From: Anaerolineae bacterium
Lineage (GTDB): Bacteria; Chloroflexota; Anaerolineae; UBA1429
DNA: 9,074 nucleotides
NCBI GenBank assembly: GCA_016928125.1
Contig: JAFGLK010000292.1
Coordinates: 1-9,074, forward strand
Direction: 5' to 3'
Shown: positions 1-6,093 of the stretch, in pieces
Layout of the letters: the number at the start of each line of letters is the position of its first letter
Numbering within the stretch: the first letter of the stretch is position 1
Made by a program: the position numbers and the translations under genes
The notes under the pieces: model-generated
Seen by the model: only the letters and a program-made list of their open reading frames with translations
The model's database searches: none
Told to the model about the DNA's origin: nothing

Positions 1-482
1 AGGCGCTGGAGCTGGCCGATGGCGCCCGACTGGAGAAGCTCCTTGGCCCGGCGGAAGGGCGGCCCGAAGCGGCGCTGGTGATTGAAGGTCAGTTGCACAC
101 CCCGCTCGACGCAGACGGCCACCATGCGGCGGGCCTCGCCATAGGTGGGCGCCATGGGCTTCTCGCAGTGGATCGCCTTGATGCCGGCCTCGGCGCAGGC
201 GATGACCATCTCGGCATGCAGATGGGGCCAGGTGGCGATGCTGACGATGTCCAGCCGCTCCTGGGCGAGCATCTCATGATAGTCGGTATACAGGCGCTCG
301 CCGCCGTGCTCGGTCTGGAAGGCCCGGGCGTTTGGCAGGACGATGTCGGCCAGGGCGACGATCTCGGCATCTGGCGACGCCTCGTAGCCCAGGGCGTGAG
401 CGTGCGACATGCCATAGCCCGTGGCCCCTGGCTCGGAGCGCGGTCGCCCACAGCCAATGATGCCCACTCGGTAAATGCTCAT
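1..482 (-). CDS. Gfo/Idh/MocA family oxidoreductase, N-terminal 160 residues (3' end outside window)
   Basis: This is the first 160 residues of an NAD(P)-dependent dehydrogenase of the Gfo/Idh/MocA family, cut by the left edge. Seen: the protein begins MSIYRVGIIGCG, a Rossmann strand with a G-x-G turn at residues 10-12. An acidic A-D-I at 45-47 closes the second strand. S-I-A-T-W-P-H-L-H-A follows at 81-90, and the family hallmark E-K-P lies at 107-109 with FNHQRRF at 133-139. The ATG at 480-482 has a GAGGAG ribosome site (490-495 on the plus strand) seven bases upstream and a good promoter further up. Family members oxidise or reduce sugars, inositols and sugar derivatives. A loop of about 12 residues (RPRSEPGATGYG) after the G-x-G turn is longer than in many members. 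It diverges from the UroD-like gene. The substrate is not determinable, and the C-terminal substrate domain is not in the window. Confidence 0.9.
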   Translation of the reverse strand, partial: MSIYRVGIIGCGRPRSEPGATGYGMSHAHALGYEASPDAEIVALADIVLPNARAFQTEHGGERLYTDYHEMLAQERLDIVSIATWPHLHAEMVIACAEAGIKAIHCEKPMAPTYGEARRMVAVCVERGVQLTFNHQRRFGPPFRRAKELLQSGAIGQLQR

Positions 483-518
483 CGAGTTTCTCCTCGCGTG
501 TGATGTGCGAACAGCGCC

Positions 519-546
519 ATTCTAGAGGCGCCGAGGGCGACGTCAA
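519..546 (-). promoter_or_regulatory. Sigma-70-type promoter of the Gfo/Idh gene
   Basis: Read on the minus strand: TTGACG (546 to 541), 16 bases, TAGAAT (524 to 519). Each box matches consensus at 5 of 6. The predicted start near 512 gives a leader of about 30 bases ending in the GAGGAG ribosome site. Position and quality fit a real promoter; no experimental support is available. Confidence 0.6.
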
Positions 547-559
547 GCCGCCTGGGAGC

Positions 560-577
560 GCCAAGCTCCAGCTTGGC
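560..577. promoter_or_regulatory. Perfect 18-bp palindrome, operator candidate
   Basis: GCCAAGCTCCAGCTTGGC consists of two perfect 8-base arms around a 2-base centre. It lies 14 bases upstream of the minus-strand -35 box (541-546) and between the two divergent promoters, where a dimeric regulator would be expected to bind. The same GCCAAG half-site recurs at 620, 628 and 701. It could instead form an RNA hairpin, but no T-run follows on either strand, so a terminator is unlikely. Confidence 0.45.
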
Positions 578-618
578 ATGAGCCTGGCGCGCCGGGCACC
601 AGTTCGGTCCATAGCTCT

Positions 619-642
619 CGCCAAGACGCCAAGGCCGCCAAT
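619..642. repeat. Three tandem CGCCAA units
   Basis: CGCCAAG at 619-625 and 627-633 and CGCCAAT at 636-642 form direct repeats with 8- to 9-base periodicity. They match one arm of the palindrome at 560-577. A related CGCCAAA is at 677-683. They may be half-sites of one regulator. Short GC-rich repeats can arise by chance, so confidence is modest. Confidence 0.35.
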
Positions 643-699
643 GGGGCTGTCTGGAGTGCGGCGGCCTGCCGTCGCACGCCAAAGGGGCGAGCCGTCTCA

Positions 700-715
700 G
701 GCCAAGCGCTTTGAC
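700..715. promoter_or_regulatory. LacI-type operator candidate overlapping the -35 box
   Basis: GGCCAAGCGCTTTGAC is an imperfect inverted repeat (6 of 8 positions symmetric) with a perfect AAGCGCTT core at 704-711. Many LacI/GalR-family operators have a central C-G step flanked by A/T-rich arms of this type. The site overlaps the plus-strand -35 hexamer (711-716), which would suit repression. The family assignment is inferred; no LacI gene is in the window. Confidence 0.35.
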
Positions 716-739
716 AGGCTGCGGGGGTACGGATATGCT
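711..739 (+). promoter_or_regulatory. Sigma-70-type promoter of the UroD-like gene
   Basis: TTGACA (711-716, perfect) is followed by 17 bases and TATGCT (734-739, 4 of 6). The predicted start near 746 gives a leader of about 45 bases before the ATG at 791. A palindromic operator candidate overlaps the -35. Confidence 0.6.
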
Positions 740-776
740 GCCGCCGTTCGAGCGCATGGACCTACATCTGCATCTC

Positions 777-783
777 AGGGAGG
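777..783 (+). promoter_or_regulatory. Ribosome binding site fixing the UroD-like start
   Basis: AGGGAGG ends seven bases before the ATG at 791. It supports that start over the upstream in-frame ATG at 500, which has no comparable site and lies upstream of the predicted promoter. Confidence 0.6.
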
Positions 784-790
784 CGCCAAT

Positions 791-1756
791 ATGGCCTCAA
801 TCCTTACGCCGCGCCAGCGATTCATCGCGGCCCTCGAGCGTCGACCGCTCCAGGGTCGCGTCCCACACTTTGAGCTGGTCTTTTTTCTCACCATGGAGGC
901 CTTTGGGCAGGTGCACCCCTCGCACCGGCGCTATGACCAGTGGGACCAGATGTCGCCCGAGGAGCGCGCCCTCCACCGCAGCCAGATGGCCGACATCTAT
1001 CTCATGACCGCCGAGCGATATGAGCATGATGCCATCTTTATTCATCCCAATCCCAACACGCTGGACGAGACGTTCCGGCTGATCGACCTGATCCGGGCGC
1101 GCAGCGGCGAGCGCTATTTCCTGATGATGCACGGCGACGCGACCTATGCCATCCCCAGCGGCGACAAGATGCTCGATTGGTGCACCTGGCTATACGAGCG
1201 CCCCGATGAGGCCAAGGCTGAGGCGGACGAGCGCGTGGACAAGATGCTGGCCAAGGCGGCCAGGCTCCAGGAGCACGGCGGCCTGGATGGGTTCGCGCTC
1301 TGTTCCGACTATTGCTTCAACGTGGGGCCATTTCTGCGGCCGAGCGTGTTCCACGAGATGGTGGCGCCCTATCTCAAGCGGTTGGTGGCTGGGCAGCGCG
1401 AGCTGGGATTCTACGTGATCAAACACACCGATGGGGACATCATGCCGATCCTCGGGGACCTGGCAGCGGCAGAGCCCCACGCGCTGCACTCGCTCGACCC
1501 CCAGGCGGGGACCGATATCGCCGAGATCAAGCGGCGGATCGGTGACCAGATCGCGTTGATCGGCAACGTGAATTGCGGCCTGCTCAGCTCGGGCAGCGAC
1601 GAGGAGGTGATCGCCTCGGCGCGCTATGCGCTGCAGCATGGCATGCCCGGCGGGGGGTACATCTTCTCCACCAGCAATTGCATCTACACGGGCATGCCCC
1701 TGAGCCGCTACGAGCTGATGCTCGATGTGTGGCGCCGGGAGGGGAACTATGCCTGA
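791..1756 (+). CDS. Uroporphyrinogen decarboxylase (UroD) family protein, probably not a haem enzyme
   Basis: A 321-residue UroD-fold protein (COG0407 type). Seen: the N-terminus TPRQRFIAALERRP...RVPHFEL is the usual opening of this family, and D-Y-C-F-N-V-G-P-F-L-R-P matches the conserved family segment before the helix leading to residues VAPYLKRL. A KHTDGD motif follows at 211-216, GNVNCG at 258-263 and a Cys at 297. The family includes haem UroD and the corrinoid methyltransferases MtaA/MtbA, which bind zinc through H-x-C and a later Cys. Here the first motif reads H212-T-D214, so one thiolate ligand position is Asp, while Cys262 and Cys297 remain. Haem biosynthesis is unlikely, since the context is a sugar-type gene set. 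The start at 791 is chosen from the ribosome site and family alignment. It diverges from the Gfo/Idh gene and converges on the M55 gene with 27 bases between. The reaction is unknown; a methyl- or one-carbon-transfer role is possible. Confidence 0.88.
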   Translation: MASILTPRQRFIAALERRPLQGRVPHFELVFFLTMEAFGQVHPSHRRYDQWDQMSPEERALHRSQMADIYLMTAERYEHDAIFIHPNPNTLDETFRLIDLIRARSGERYFLMMHGDATYAIPSGDKMLDWCTWLYERPDEAKAEADERVDKMLAKAARLQEHGGLDGFALCSDYCFNVGPFLRPSVFHEMVAPYLKRLVAGQRELGFYVIKHTDGDIMPILGDLAAAEPHALHSLDPQAGTDIAEIKRRIGDQIALIGNVNCGLLSSGSDEEVIASARYALQHGMPGGGYIFSTSNCIYTGMPLSRYELMLDVWRREGNYA

Positions 1757-1783
1757 CCGGACGTCGAATGGCCTACAGCGCCC

Positions 1784-2623
1784 TCACACCGGCTGTGGAT
1801 CGAAGGGCGCGTTGAGGAGCGCGATGATGCTGTCGGGATGGGTGGCGCGATCGATCCGGGCTGGCTCGCCGGGGCGCTCAGGACGGAAGCGGGTAACCCG
1901 TTCGTAGGGCGGCTCCACATGCACCAAACCATAGCCGGGCCGCTCGTGGCGCAGACGCAGCAGCGCCGCCCGCGCGCGATCCTCGATGGCCCGGCAGGCC
2001 ACCTCAGGATGGAGATGAACCGCCGCGAGATTGTGGCGCATGTACTCCTGGGTGTCGAGCTCATCGCCGGCCCGCGGCTGCAGGCCACGCTTGACCGCCG
2101 CGGTGGTGATCCCCTGCGCCAGGGCGGTAGCCTCCGCACAGAGCGCCTCGTCTCCCGAGGCAAAGATGGCCGGCACGCCCAGCTCGCTGGCGCAAAGGGC
2201 GAACTGGCCGAACTCGCCGATGCTGATCCCATTGATGGTCTGGTCAAGGTAGTTGAACCACTGGGTGTGGGCCAGATGGGCACGCACCGTGCCAGCCTTG
2301 GCGTGCTGCCCCACCCAGACCACTGCGTCGAAGGATGCATCTAGCTCGAGAGGCCAGCCGCTGGGCCACCCCCGCAAGAGCTGCGCGCGGCGGTCGAGCA
2401 ACATGGGCACGATCCCGCCCGCGCCGTGGCCGTCGGCGACGATGATGGTCAGGGCGCCGGCTGCGCTCAGGCCAGCGACGCAAGCGTTCACCTCACGGCT
2501 AAGCAGTTCGCGGCCGGCGTCATAGTAGCGTCCGGGATAGCCGCGCTCGGGCGGCTGACACCAGTTGTCGTGATCGAGCACCCCCGCCACGCCCTCCATA
2601 TCGGTCATGATGTAGACCTTCAT
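1784..2623 (-). CDS. M55 family D-aminopeptidase (DppA-like)
   Basis: A 279-residue cytoplasmic metallopeptidase of family M55, whose characterised member Bacillus DppA removes N-terminal D-amino acids from peptides. Seen: MKVYIMTDMEGVAGV at the N-terminus gives ligands D8 and E10. V-A-D-G-H-G gives H66, V-G-Q-H-A-K-A-G gives H107, and I-G-E-F gives E137. These match the dinuclear zinc set known from DppA. A-H-L-A-H-T at 115-120 supplies the region of the conserved catalytic histidine. Length is close to DppA (about 274). No signal peptide is visible. The start has GAGGAG eight bases upstream (2632-2637). The gene follows sfsA by 33 bases on the same strand, so the two are probably co-transcribed. 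A role in recycling D-Ala-containing peptidoglycan peptides is inferred from the family. Confidence 0.93.
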   Translation of the reverse strand: MKVYIMTDMEGVAGVLDHDNWCQPPERGYPGRYYDAGRELLSREVNACVAGLSAAGALTIIVADGHGAGGIVPMLLDRRAQLLRGWPSGWPLELDASFDAVVWVGQHAKAGTVRAHLAHTQWFNYLDQTINGISIGEFGQFALCASELGVPAIFASGDEALCAEATALAQGITTAAVKRGLQPRAGDELDTQEYMRHNLAAVHLHPEVACRAIEDRARAALLRLRHERPGYGLVHVEPPYERVTRFRPERPGEPARIDRATHPDSIIALLNAPFDPQPV

Positions 2624-2656
2624 CTCTGGCTCTCCTCGTTCGCTATCTTGCGTTGA

Positions 2657-3349
2657 TCACGTGATACCATCCAGAGCGATGGGCACAGGCCCAGCCAGCC
2701 TGACCTCCTCCAGAGACACCTCACAGCGAAAGGCGTAGACCCGAACCCCGGCCTGGGCCGCGCGGCGCAAGGCCCGGGCCAGCTCCGGATCGTTCTGCAC
2801 GTGGGGTGCGAACCGGACCGCGTCGGGGCGCTGGATCACGAAGACCACCGCCGCGCATGTCCCCTCTGCGGCCAGTTCGGCCAACTCTAACAGATGGCGT
2901 CGGCCGCGGGCCGTGGGCGCATCGGGAAACAGCGCCACGCCCTGCTCAACGAGAGTGACCGACTTGGCCTCCACCCAGCAGTCGCCGGCAGGGCCGTGCA
3001 GCAGGAAATCGAAACGGCTGCGGCCGCGGGCCACCTCGCGCTCCAGGCGCTGGTACTCGCCGAGAAGCTCGCCCTCCGCCAGGGCCTCGGCGAGGAGGTC
3101 GTTCGCCAGATAGCTGCGCATGGAAACCAACACGCCGTCGTGCTCGACCAGCGCCAGGGTATAGGGCGTCTTGCGCTGCGTCGAGGTGGCCCGTTCCAGC
3201 CAGATGGTCCGCCCTGGGACGAGCAGCTCAGCGCATCGGCCGGGATTGGCCACATGCGCCGCCACCGGACTGCCATCGAGGCGCACCGTGGCGCGAAAGC
3301 GGTTGTCGCGCTGCAGGAATTGGGCGCGAACCAGGGGCGGCAGGCGCAT
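2657..3349 (-). CDS. sfsA: SfsA family protein (sugar fermentation stimulation protein homologue)
   Basis: A 230-residue SfsA protein; the E. coli protein has 234. Seen: FLQRDNRF near the N-terminus, H-V-A-N-P-G-R-C-A-E-L-L, the nuclease-like core S-R-F-D-F-L then W-V-E-A-K-S-V-T-L (D...E-x-K), and F-P-D-A-P-T-A-R-G-R-R-H-L-L-E-L, all diagnostic. E. coli SfsA was named for stimulating maltose use and binds DNA; the E-x-K core suggests a nuclease fold, and its cellular role remains unsettled. Start: ATG at 3349 gives an N-terminus that lines up with E. coli SfsA and lies 11 bases from GGGAGGT. In-frame alternatives are ATG 3358 (2 bases from that site) and TTG 3379 (almost at the predicted transcription start), both less likely. 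It heads a probable two-gene unit with the M55 peptidase. Confidence 0.94.
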   Translation of the reverse strand: MRLPPLVRAQFLQRDNRFRATVRLDGSPVAAHVANPGRCAELLVPGRTIWLERATSTQRKTPYTLALVEHDGVLVSMRSYLANDLLAEALAEGELLGEYQRLEREVARGRSRFDFLLHGPAGDCWVEAKSVTLVEQGVALFPDAPTARGRRHLLELAELAAEGTCAAVVFVIQRPDAVRFAPHVQNDPELARALRRAAQAGVRVYAFRCEVSLEEVRLAGPVPIALDGIT

Positions 3350-3360
3350 GGCGATCATCG

Positions 3361-3367
3361 ACCTCCC
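3361..3367 (-). promoter_or_regulatory. Ribosome binding site of sfsA
   Basis: GGGAGGT on the minus strand. It is 11 bases from ATG 3349 and only 2 from ATG 3358, so spacing favours the shorter protein, although 11 is somewhat long. Confidence 0.5.
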
Positions 3368-3388
3368 AGAGCTTGTCAAAGCGGCCCT

Positions 3389-3417
3389 ATTGTATGGCTA
3401 TTCCTGGGCGGGCTCAA
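3389..3417 (-). promoter_or_regulatory. Sigma-70-type promoter of sfsA
   Basis: On the minus strand: TTGAGC (3417 to 3412, 4 of 6), exactly 17 bases, TACAAT (3394 to 3389, 5 of 6). Start of transcription is predicted near 3382, leaving a leader of about 33 bases to ATG 3349. It is back to back with the promoter of the sulfur cassette. Confidence 0.55.
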
Positions 3418-3428
3418 GCTGGCGCACG

Positions 3429-3465
3429 CTTGGCGAGCTGCACTTGACCCGCGCGTGGCGCCAAG
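3429..3465. promoter_or_regulatory. Spaced inverted repeat CTTGGCG...CGCCAAG, operator candidate
   Basis: Perfect 7-base arms at 3429-3435 and 3459-3465 are 30 bases apart centre to centre, close to three helical turns. The left arm lies between the two divergent -35 boxes, and the right arm touches the -10 of the sulfur cassette promoter. A regulator bridging the arms could control this cassette and sfsA. The half-site resembles that in the 483-790 region. No regulator gene is adjacent. Confidence 0.35.
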
Positions 3466-3471
3466 TAAACT
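3444..3471 (+). promoter_or_regulatory. Promoter candidate of the sulfur cassette
   Basis: TTGACC (3444-3449, 5 of 6), 16 bases, TAAACT (3466-3471, 4 of 6). Predicted start near 3478, giving a leader of about 70 bases to ATG 3547. The inverted repeat CTTGGCG/CGCCAAG encloses the -35. Confidence 0.45.
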
Positions 3472-3546
3472 GGTGTGGCCGCGAAACAAGGGCCGCGCCA
3501 ACTGAACGTCCTTGGTGGTTCGACGATTCCACAATAGGAGCCAAAC

Positions 3547-5004
3547 ATGCTATTGAAACATTACTTTACCCCCAAGATCGCCCATAGCTCGTACATTCTC
3601 GGCGGGAAGGACACCTGCGCCGTGATCGACCCCCGACGGGATGTGGAGCTCTACATCGCCGAGGCGCACGCCTTGGGGCTGGAGATCACCCACATCCTGG
3701 AAACCCACCTGCACGCCGATTTCGTCTCCGGCCATATGGACCTGGCCGCGCGCACCGGCGCCAGGATCTATGCGCCGGCCTCGGCCCAGTGCGCCTTTCC
3801 GCACGTGGCCCTGGCCGAGGGCGATCGCATCGAGCTGGAGCATCTGCGGCTGGAGGTGCTCGAGACGCCCGGCCACACGCCCGAGCACATCAGCTACGTG
3901 GTCACTGACACGTCGCGGGCCGAGACGCCTGTGGGGCTGTTCTGCGGCGACACGTTGTTCGTGGGCGATGTGGGGCGCCCCGATCTCTTTCCCGGCCGCG
4001 CCCAGGAACTGGCCGACAAGCTCTACGACAGCCTGCGCTACAAGCTGTTGACCCTGCCCGATTATGTGGAGGTCTATCCGGCCCATGGCGCCGGGTCGCT
4101 GTGCGGGCGCTCGATGGCGGCCAAATGGACCAGCACCATCGGCTATGAGCGCAAGTACAATCCTGCCCTGCAGATCGTGGATAGGGCCGAGTTCGTCCGC
4201 TCGCTGACGTCCGACATGCCGCCGGCGCCGGATCATTTCAGCCGGTGCAGCGAGATCAACCGCCAGGGCCCGACGTTGGTGGCGGAACTGCCCGCACTTC
4301 AGGAGCTGCCGCCGCGGGCCTTCCGCCGACGGCTCGACGAGGGCGAGATCGCGGTGCTGGACATCCGAGACTATGCGGCCTATGGCGGCCATCATATCGC
4401 CGGGTCGTGGCACATCGGCCTGGCGGGCAACTTTGCCACCTTTGCGGGCTGGATCATGCCCACCGACAAGGAGGTGCTGCTGGTGGCCGACGACCTGCAG
4501 AGCGCCCAGCAGGCGGTGATCTGGGCGCGGCGCGTGGGCCTGGATCGCATCACCGCCACGCTCGAGGGGGGCATGAGCGCCTGGGCCGCCGGGGGCCTCG
4601 CCACGGCGAGTATCTCGATGGTCTCGGTTGAGGATCTCCATGACCGGGTCCTCGGCGGGGACGGCTTCGTGCTGCTGGACGTTCGCGCGGCCGGAGAGTT
4701 TGCGGACAGTCACATCCAGGGCGCAATCAATATCCCGGCGCCCGATCTGCGGACGCGCCATGTGGAGCTCAATCCCGACAAGACCACGCTGGTGATCTGC
4801 AGCACCGGAAATCGCTCCAGCATGGCGACGAGCATCCTGGAGCAAAAAGGCTTTCGCGACATACACAACGTGGCCGGCGGCATGACCGGCTATAGCGCGG
4901 CGGGCTATGCGCGGCGCTGCGCCGTGTGCGAGAACCCCCACGGACCCAAGACGCAGATCGTGTTCAGCCCGCTCGAGCTCTCGGGCGCGATGAAGGAGGG
5001 GTGA
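3547..5004 (+). CDS. Persulfide dioxygenase-rhodanese fusion (CstB-like MBL + two rhodanese domains)
   Basis: A 485-residue cytoplasmic three-domain protein. Residues 1-235 are a metallo-beta-lactamase fold of the ETHE1 type: T-H-L-H-A-D at 53-58, G-H-T-P-E-H at 109-114, C-G-D-T-L-F at 133-138, D-V-G-R-P-D at 141-146 and Y-P-A-H-G-A-G at 177-183. H54, H110 and D135 fit the iron ligands of persulfide dioxygenases. Residues about 255-350 form a rhodanese fold whose active-site loop reads V-A-D-D (313-316) with no cysteine, so it should be catalytically dead. Residues about 360-455 are a rhodanese with the active loop CSTGNRS, nucleophile C418. This order matches Staphylococcus CstB, which turns low-molecular-weight persulfides into thiosulfate. 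A C-terminal C458-A-V-C461 pair is an extra. AGGAG lies six bases before the ATG. It leads a cassette with two YeeE/YedE permease genes. Exact products are inferred from the family. Confidence 0.9.
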   Translation: MLLKHYFTPKIAHSSYILGGKDTCAVIDPRRDVELYIAEAHALGLEITHILETHLHADFVSGHMDLAARTGARIYAPASAQCAFPHVALAEGDRIELEHLRLEVLETPGHTPEHISYVVTDTSRAETPVGLFCGDTLFVGDVGRPDLFPGRAQELADKLYDSLRYKLLTLPDYVEVYPAHGAGSLCGRSMAAKWTSTIGYERKYNPALQIVDRAEFVRSLTSDMPPAPDHFSRCSEINRQGPTLVAELPALQELPPRAFRRRLDEGEIAVLDIRDYAAYGGHHIAGSWHIGLAGNFATFAGWIMPTDKEVLLVADDLQSAQQAVIWARRVGLDRITATLEGGMSAWAAGGLATASISMVSVEDLHDRVLGGDGFVLLDVRAAGEFADSHIQGAINIPAPDLRTRHVELNPDKTTLVICSTGNRSSMATSILEQKGFRDIHNVAGGMTGYSAAGYARRCAVCENPHGPKTQIVFSPLELSGAMKEG

Positions 5005-5007
5005 GCG

Positions 5008-5523
5008 ATGGACTGGCTGACCGCTACCCGCTGGTCGCCCTATCTGGCCGGCATCGGCATCGGCGTGCTGAGCTGGCTGACGTTTCTGATCTCGAAAAAG
5101 CCGCTGGGCTGCTCGACCGCCTTTGCCACCACCAGCGGTATGATCCGCAAGCTCTTCCAGGGCGACCAGGTGGCGCAAAAGCCCTACTATCAGCGCATCG
5201 GCGTGCGCGTGGACTGGCAGTGGATGTTGGTGCTGGGCATTCTGATCGGCGCGCTGATTTCGGCCCTGGCCTCGGGCGATTTCGCGTTGGTGTGGACCCC
5301 GGCGCGCTGGGTGGCTGCTTTCGGCGCCGCCCCGCTGCCACGCATTCTCACGGCGTTGGTGGGGGGCGTCTGCATGGGCCTTGGCGCGCGCTGGGCCGAT
5401 GGCTGCACCAGCGGCCACGGCATCAGCGGCACGCTGCAACTGGCCGTGTCGAGCTGGATCTCGGCGATCTGCTTTTTCGTGGGCGGGATCATCGCCGCGC
5501 ACCTGCTCTTTGGCCTGGCGTAA
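5008..5523 (+). CDS. YeeE/YedE family permease subunit (first of pair)
   Basis: A 171-residue integral membrane protein with about four hydrophobic segments (roughly 11-29, 72-90, 112-130, 145-168). Seen: K-P-L-G-C-S-T-A-F with Cys35 and G-A-R-W-A-D-G-C-T-S-G-H-G with Cys133. Cysteines in such Gly-rich half-helix loops are the transport residues of the thiosulfate importer TsuA (YeeE). The ATG starts 3 bases after the dioxygenase stop, and its AAGGAGGG (4993-5000) lies within the end of that gene, so translation is probably coupled. Full-length TsuA is about twice this size; here the transporter is split in two genes, as in the PmpA/PmpB-type pairs near Blh persulfide dioxygenases. The likely cargo is thiosulfate or another sulfur species, and the direction is uncertain. 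The N-terminus may not be cleaved. Confidence 0.87.
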   Translation: MDWLTATRWSPYLAGIGIGVLSWLTFLISKKPLGCSTAFATTSGMIRKLFQGDQVAQKPYYQRIGVRVDWQWMLVLGILIGALISALASGDFALVWTPARWVAAFGAAPLPRILTALVGGVCMGLGARWADGCTSGHGISGTLQLAVSSWISAICFFVGGIIAAHLLFGLA

Positions 5524-5527
5524 AGGA
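5523..5527 (+). promoter_or_regulatory. Ribosome binding site deciding the second YeeE/YedE start
   Basis: AAGGA overlaps the preceding TAA stop codon. It stands 8 bases from ATG 5536 but only 2 from ATG 5530, so 5536 is preferred. Confidence 0.45.
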
Positions 5528-5535
5528 CGATGGAG

Positions 5536-6093
5536 ATGACCAAGCGCGCGAATTCAAGCCGTCGTTTGGAGCTGCTGTGGGGGCTGGTATTCGGCCTTTT
5601 GTTCGGCCTGTTCCTGCAGAAAAGCGGCGTGACCCACTATGACGTAATCGTCGGCCAGCTTCTGCTGGAGGATTTCACCGTGCTGAAGGTGATGCTGTCG
5701 GCGGTGGTGGCCGGCATGGTGGGCATCTACGCGATGAAGCAGTTGGGCTGGGTGACATTGAGCATCAAGGGCGGCTCGTTGGGGATCAACGTCATCGGCG
5801 GGCTCCTGTTTGGGGTGGGCTTTGCGGTGCTGGGCTACTGCCCGGGCACACTGGCGGGCGCCATCGGCAATGGCGCGCTCGATGCGCTGGTGGGAGGGAC
5901 GGTGGGGATCCTGCTGGGCGCGGGCCTCTACGCCGAGCTCTACCCCAGGCTGCGCAATGGCATCCTGCGGAAGGGCGAGTTCGGGAGCGTCACCCTGCCG
6001 GAGCTGCTCAAGGTCAATGCGTGGTGGGTGGTGATCCCCGCGTGCGCTATCCTGATCCTGGCGATGGTCTGGATAGAGGCGGCGGGCCTGTAG
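5536..6093 (+). CDS. YeeE/YedE family permease subunit (second of pair)
   Basis: A 185-residue membrane protein, 187 if the ATG at 5530 is used. Seen: hydrophobic segments at about 13-28, 49-68, 82-102, 116-133 and 161-181, and the family motif F-G-V-G-F-A-V-L-G-Y-C-P-G-T with a single conserved Cys102 in a Gly-rich loop, followed by G-N-G-A-L-D-A-L-V-G-G. It starts 12 bases after the first subunit's stop and should be co-transcribed with it. The pair together carries the Cys-loop motifs that the single-chain TsuA has in one polypeptide. The role is membrane passage of a sulfur compound linked to the upstream persulfide enzyme. Substrate and direction are inferred. Confidence 0.87.
   Translation: MTKRANSSRRLELLWGLVFGLLFGLFLQKSGVTHYDVIVGQLLLEDFTVLKVMLSAVVAGMVGIYAMKQLGWVTLSIKGGSLGINVIGGLLFGVGFAVLGYCPGTLAGAIGNGALDALVGGTVGILLGAGLYAELYPRLRNGILRKGEFGSVTLPELLKVNAWWVVIPACAILILAMVWIEAAGL

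Larger units (their letters stand above)
483..790. other. 308-base divergent intergenic control region
   Basis: This stretch separates the divergent Gfo/Idh and UroD-like genes. It contains no convincing gene. An open frame continues upstream from the UroD gene to about 500, but its translation is low-complexity Arg/Ala/Pro and has no ribosome site. The region holds two outward-facing promoters whose -35 boxes are about 165 bases apart. Between them lie an 18-bp perfect palindrome and repeated GCCAA half-sites on both strands, and a further palindrome overlaps the plus-strand -35. No riboswitch or terminator could be recognised. Confidence 0.6.

Noticed and set aside
500..790. N-terminal extension of the UroD-like protein by 97 residues
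   Set aside because: The extension is low-complexity, lies across the predicted promoter, and the family N-terminus with a good ribosome site begins at 791.
1757..1783. Bidirectional terminator between the convergent UroD and M55 genes
   Set aside because: The 27-base gap shows no convincing stem with T-runs.
1838..2344. A 168-residue plus-strand frame within the M55 gene
   Set aside because: It is a shadow of the minus-strand M55 gene, whose metal ligands are all intact.
3377..3379. TTG start for sfsA giving a 240-residue protein
   Set aside because: The codon lies about three bases from the predicted transcription start, upstream of the GGGAGGT site, and adds residues that SfsA homologues lack.
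3550..5502. A 650-residue open frame antisense to the sulfur cassette
   Set aside because: It mirrors the codon bias of a GC-rich gene on the other strand, has His/Arg/Ala/Gly-rich composition without recognisable motifs, and covers two clearly real genes.
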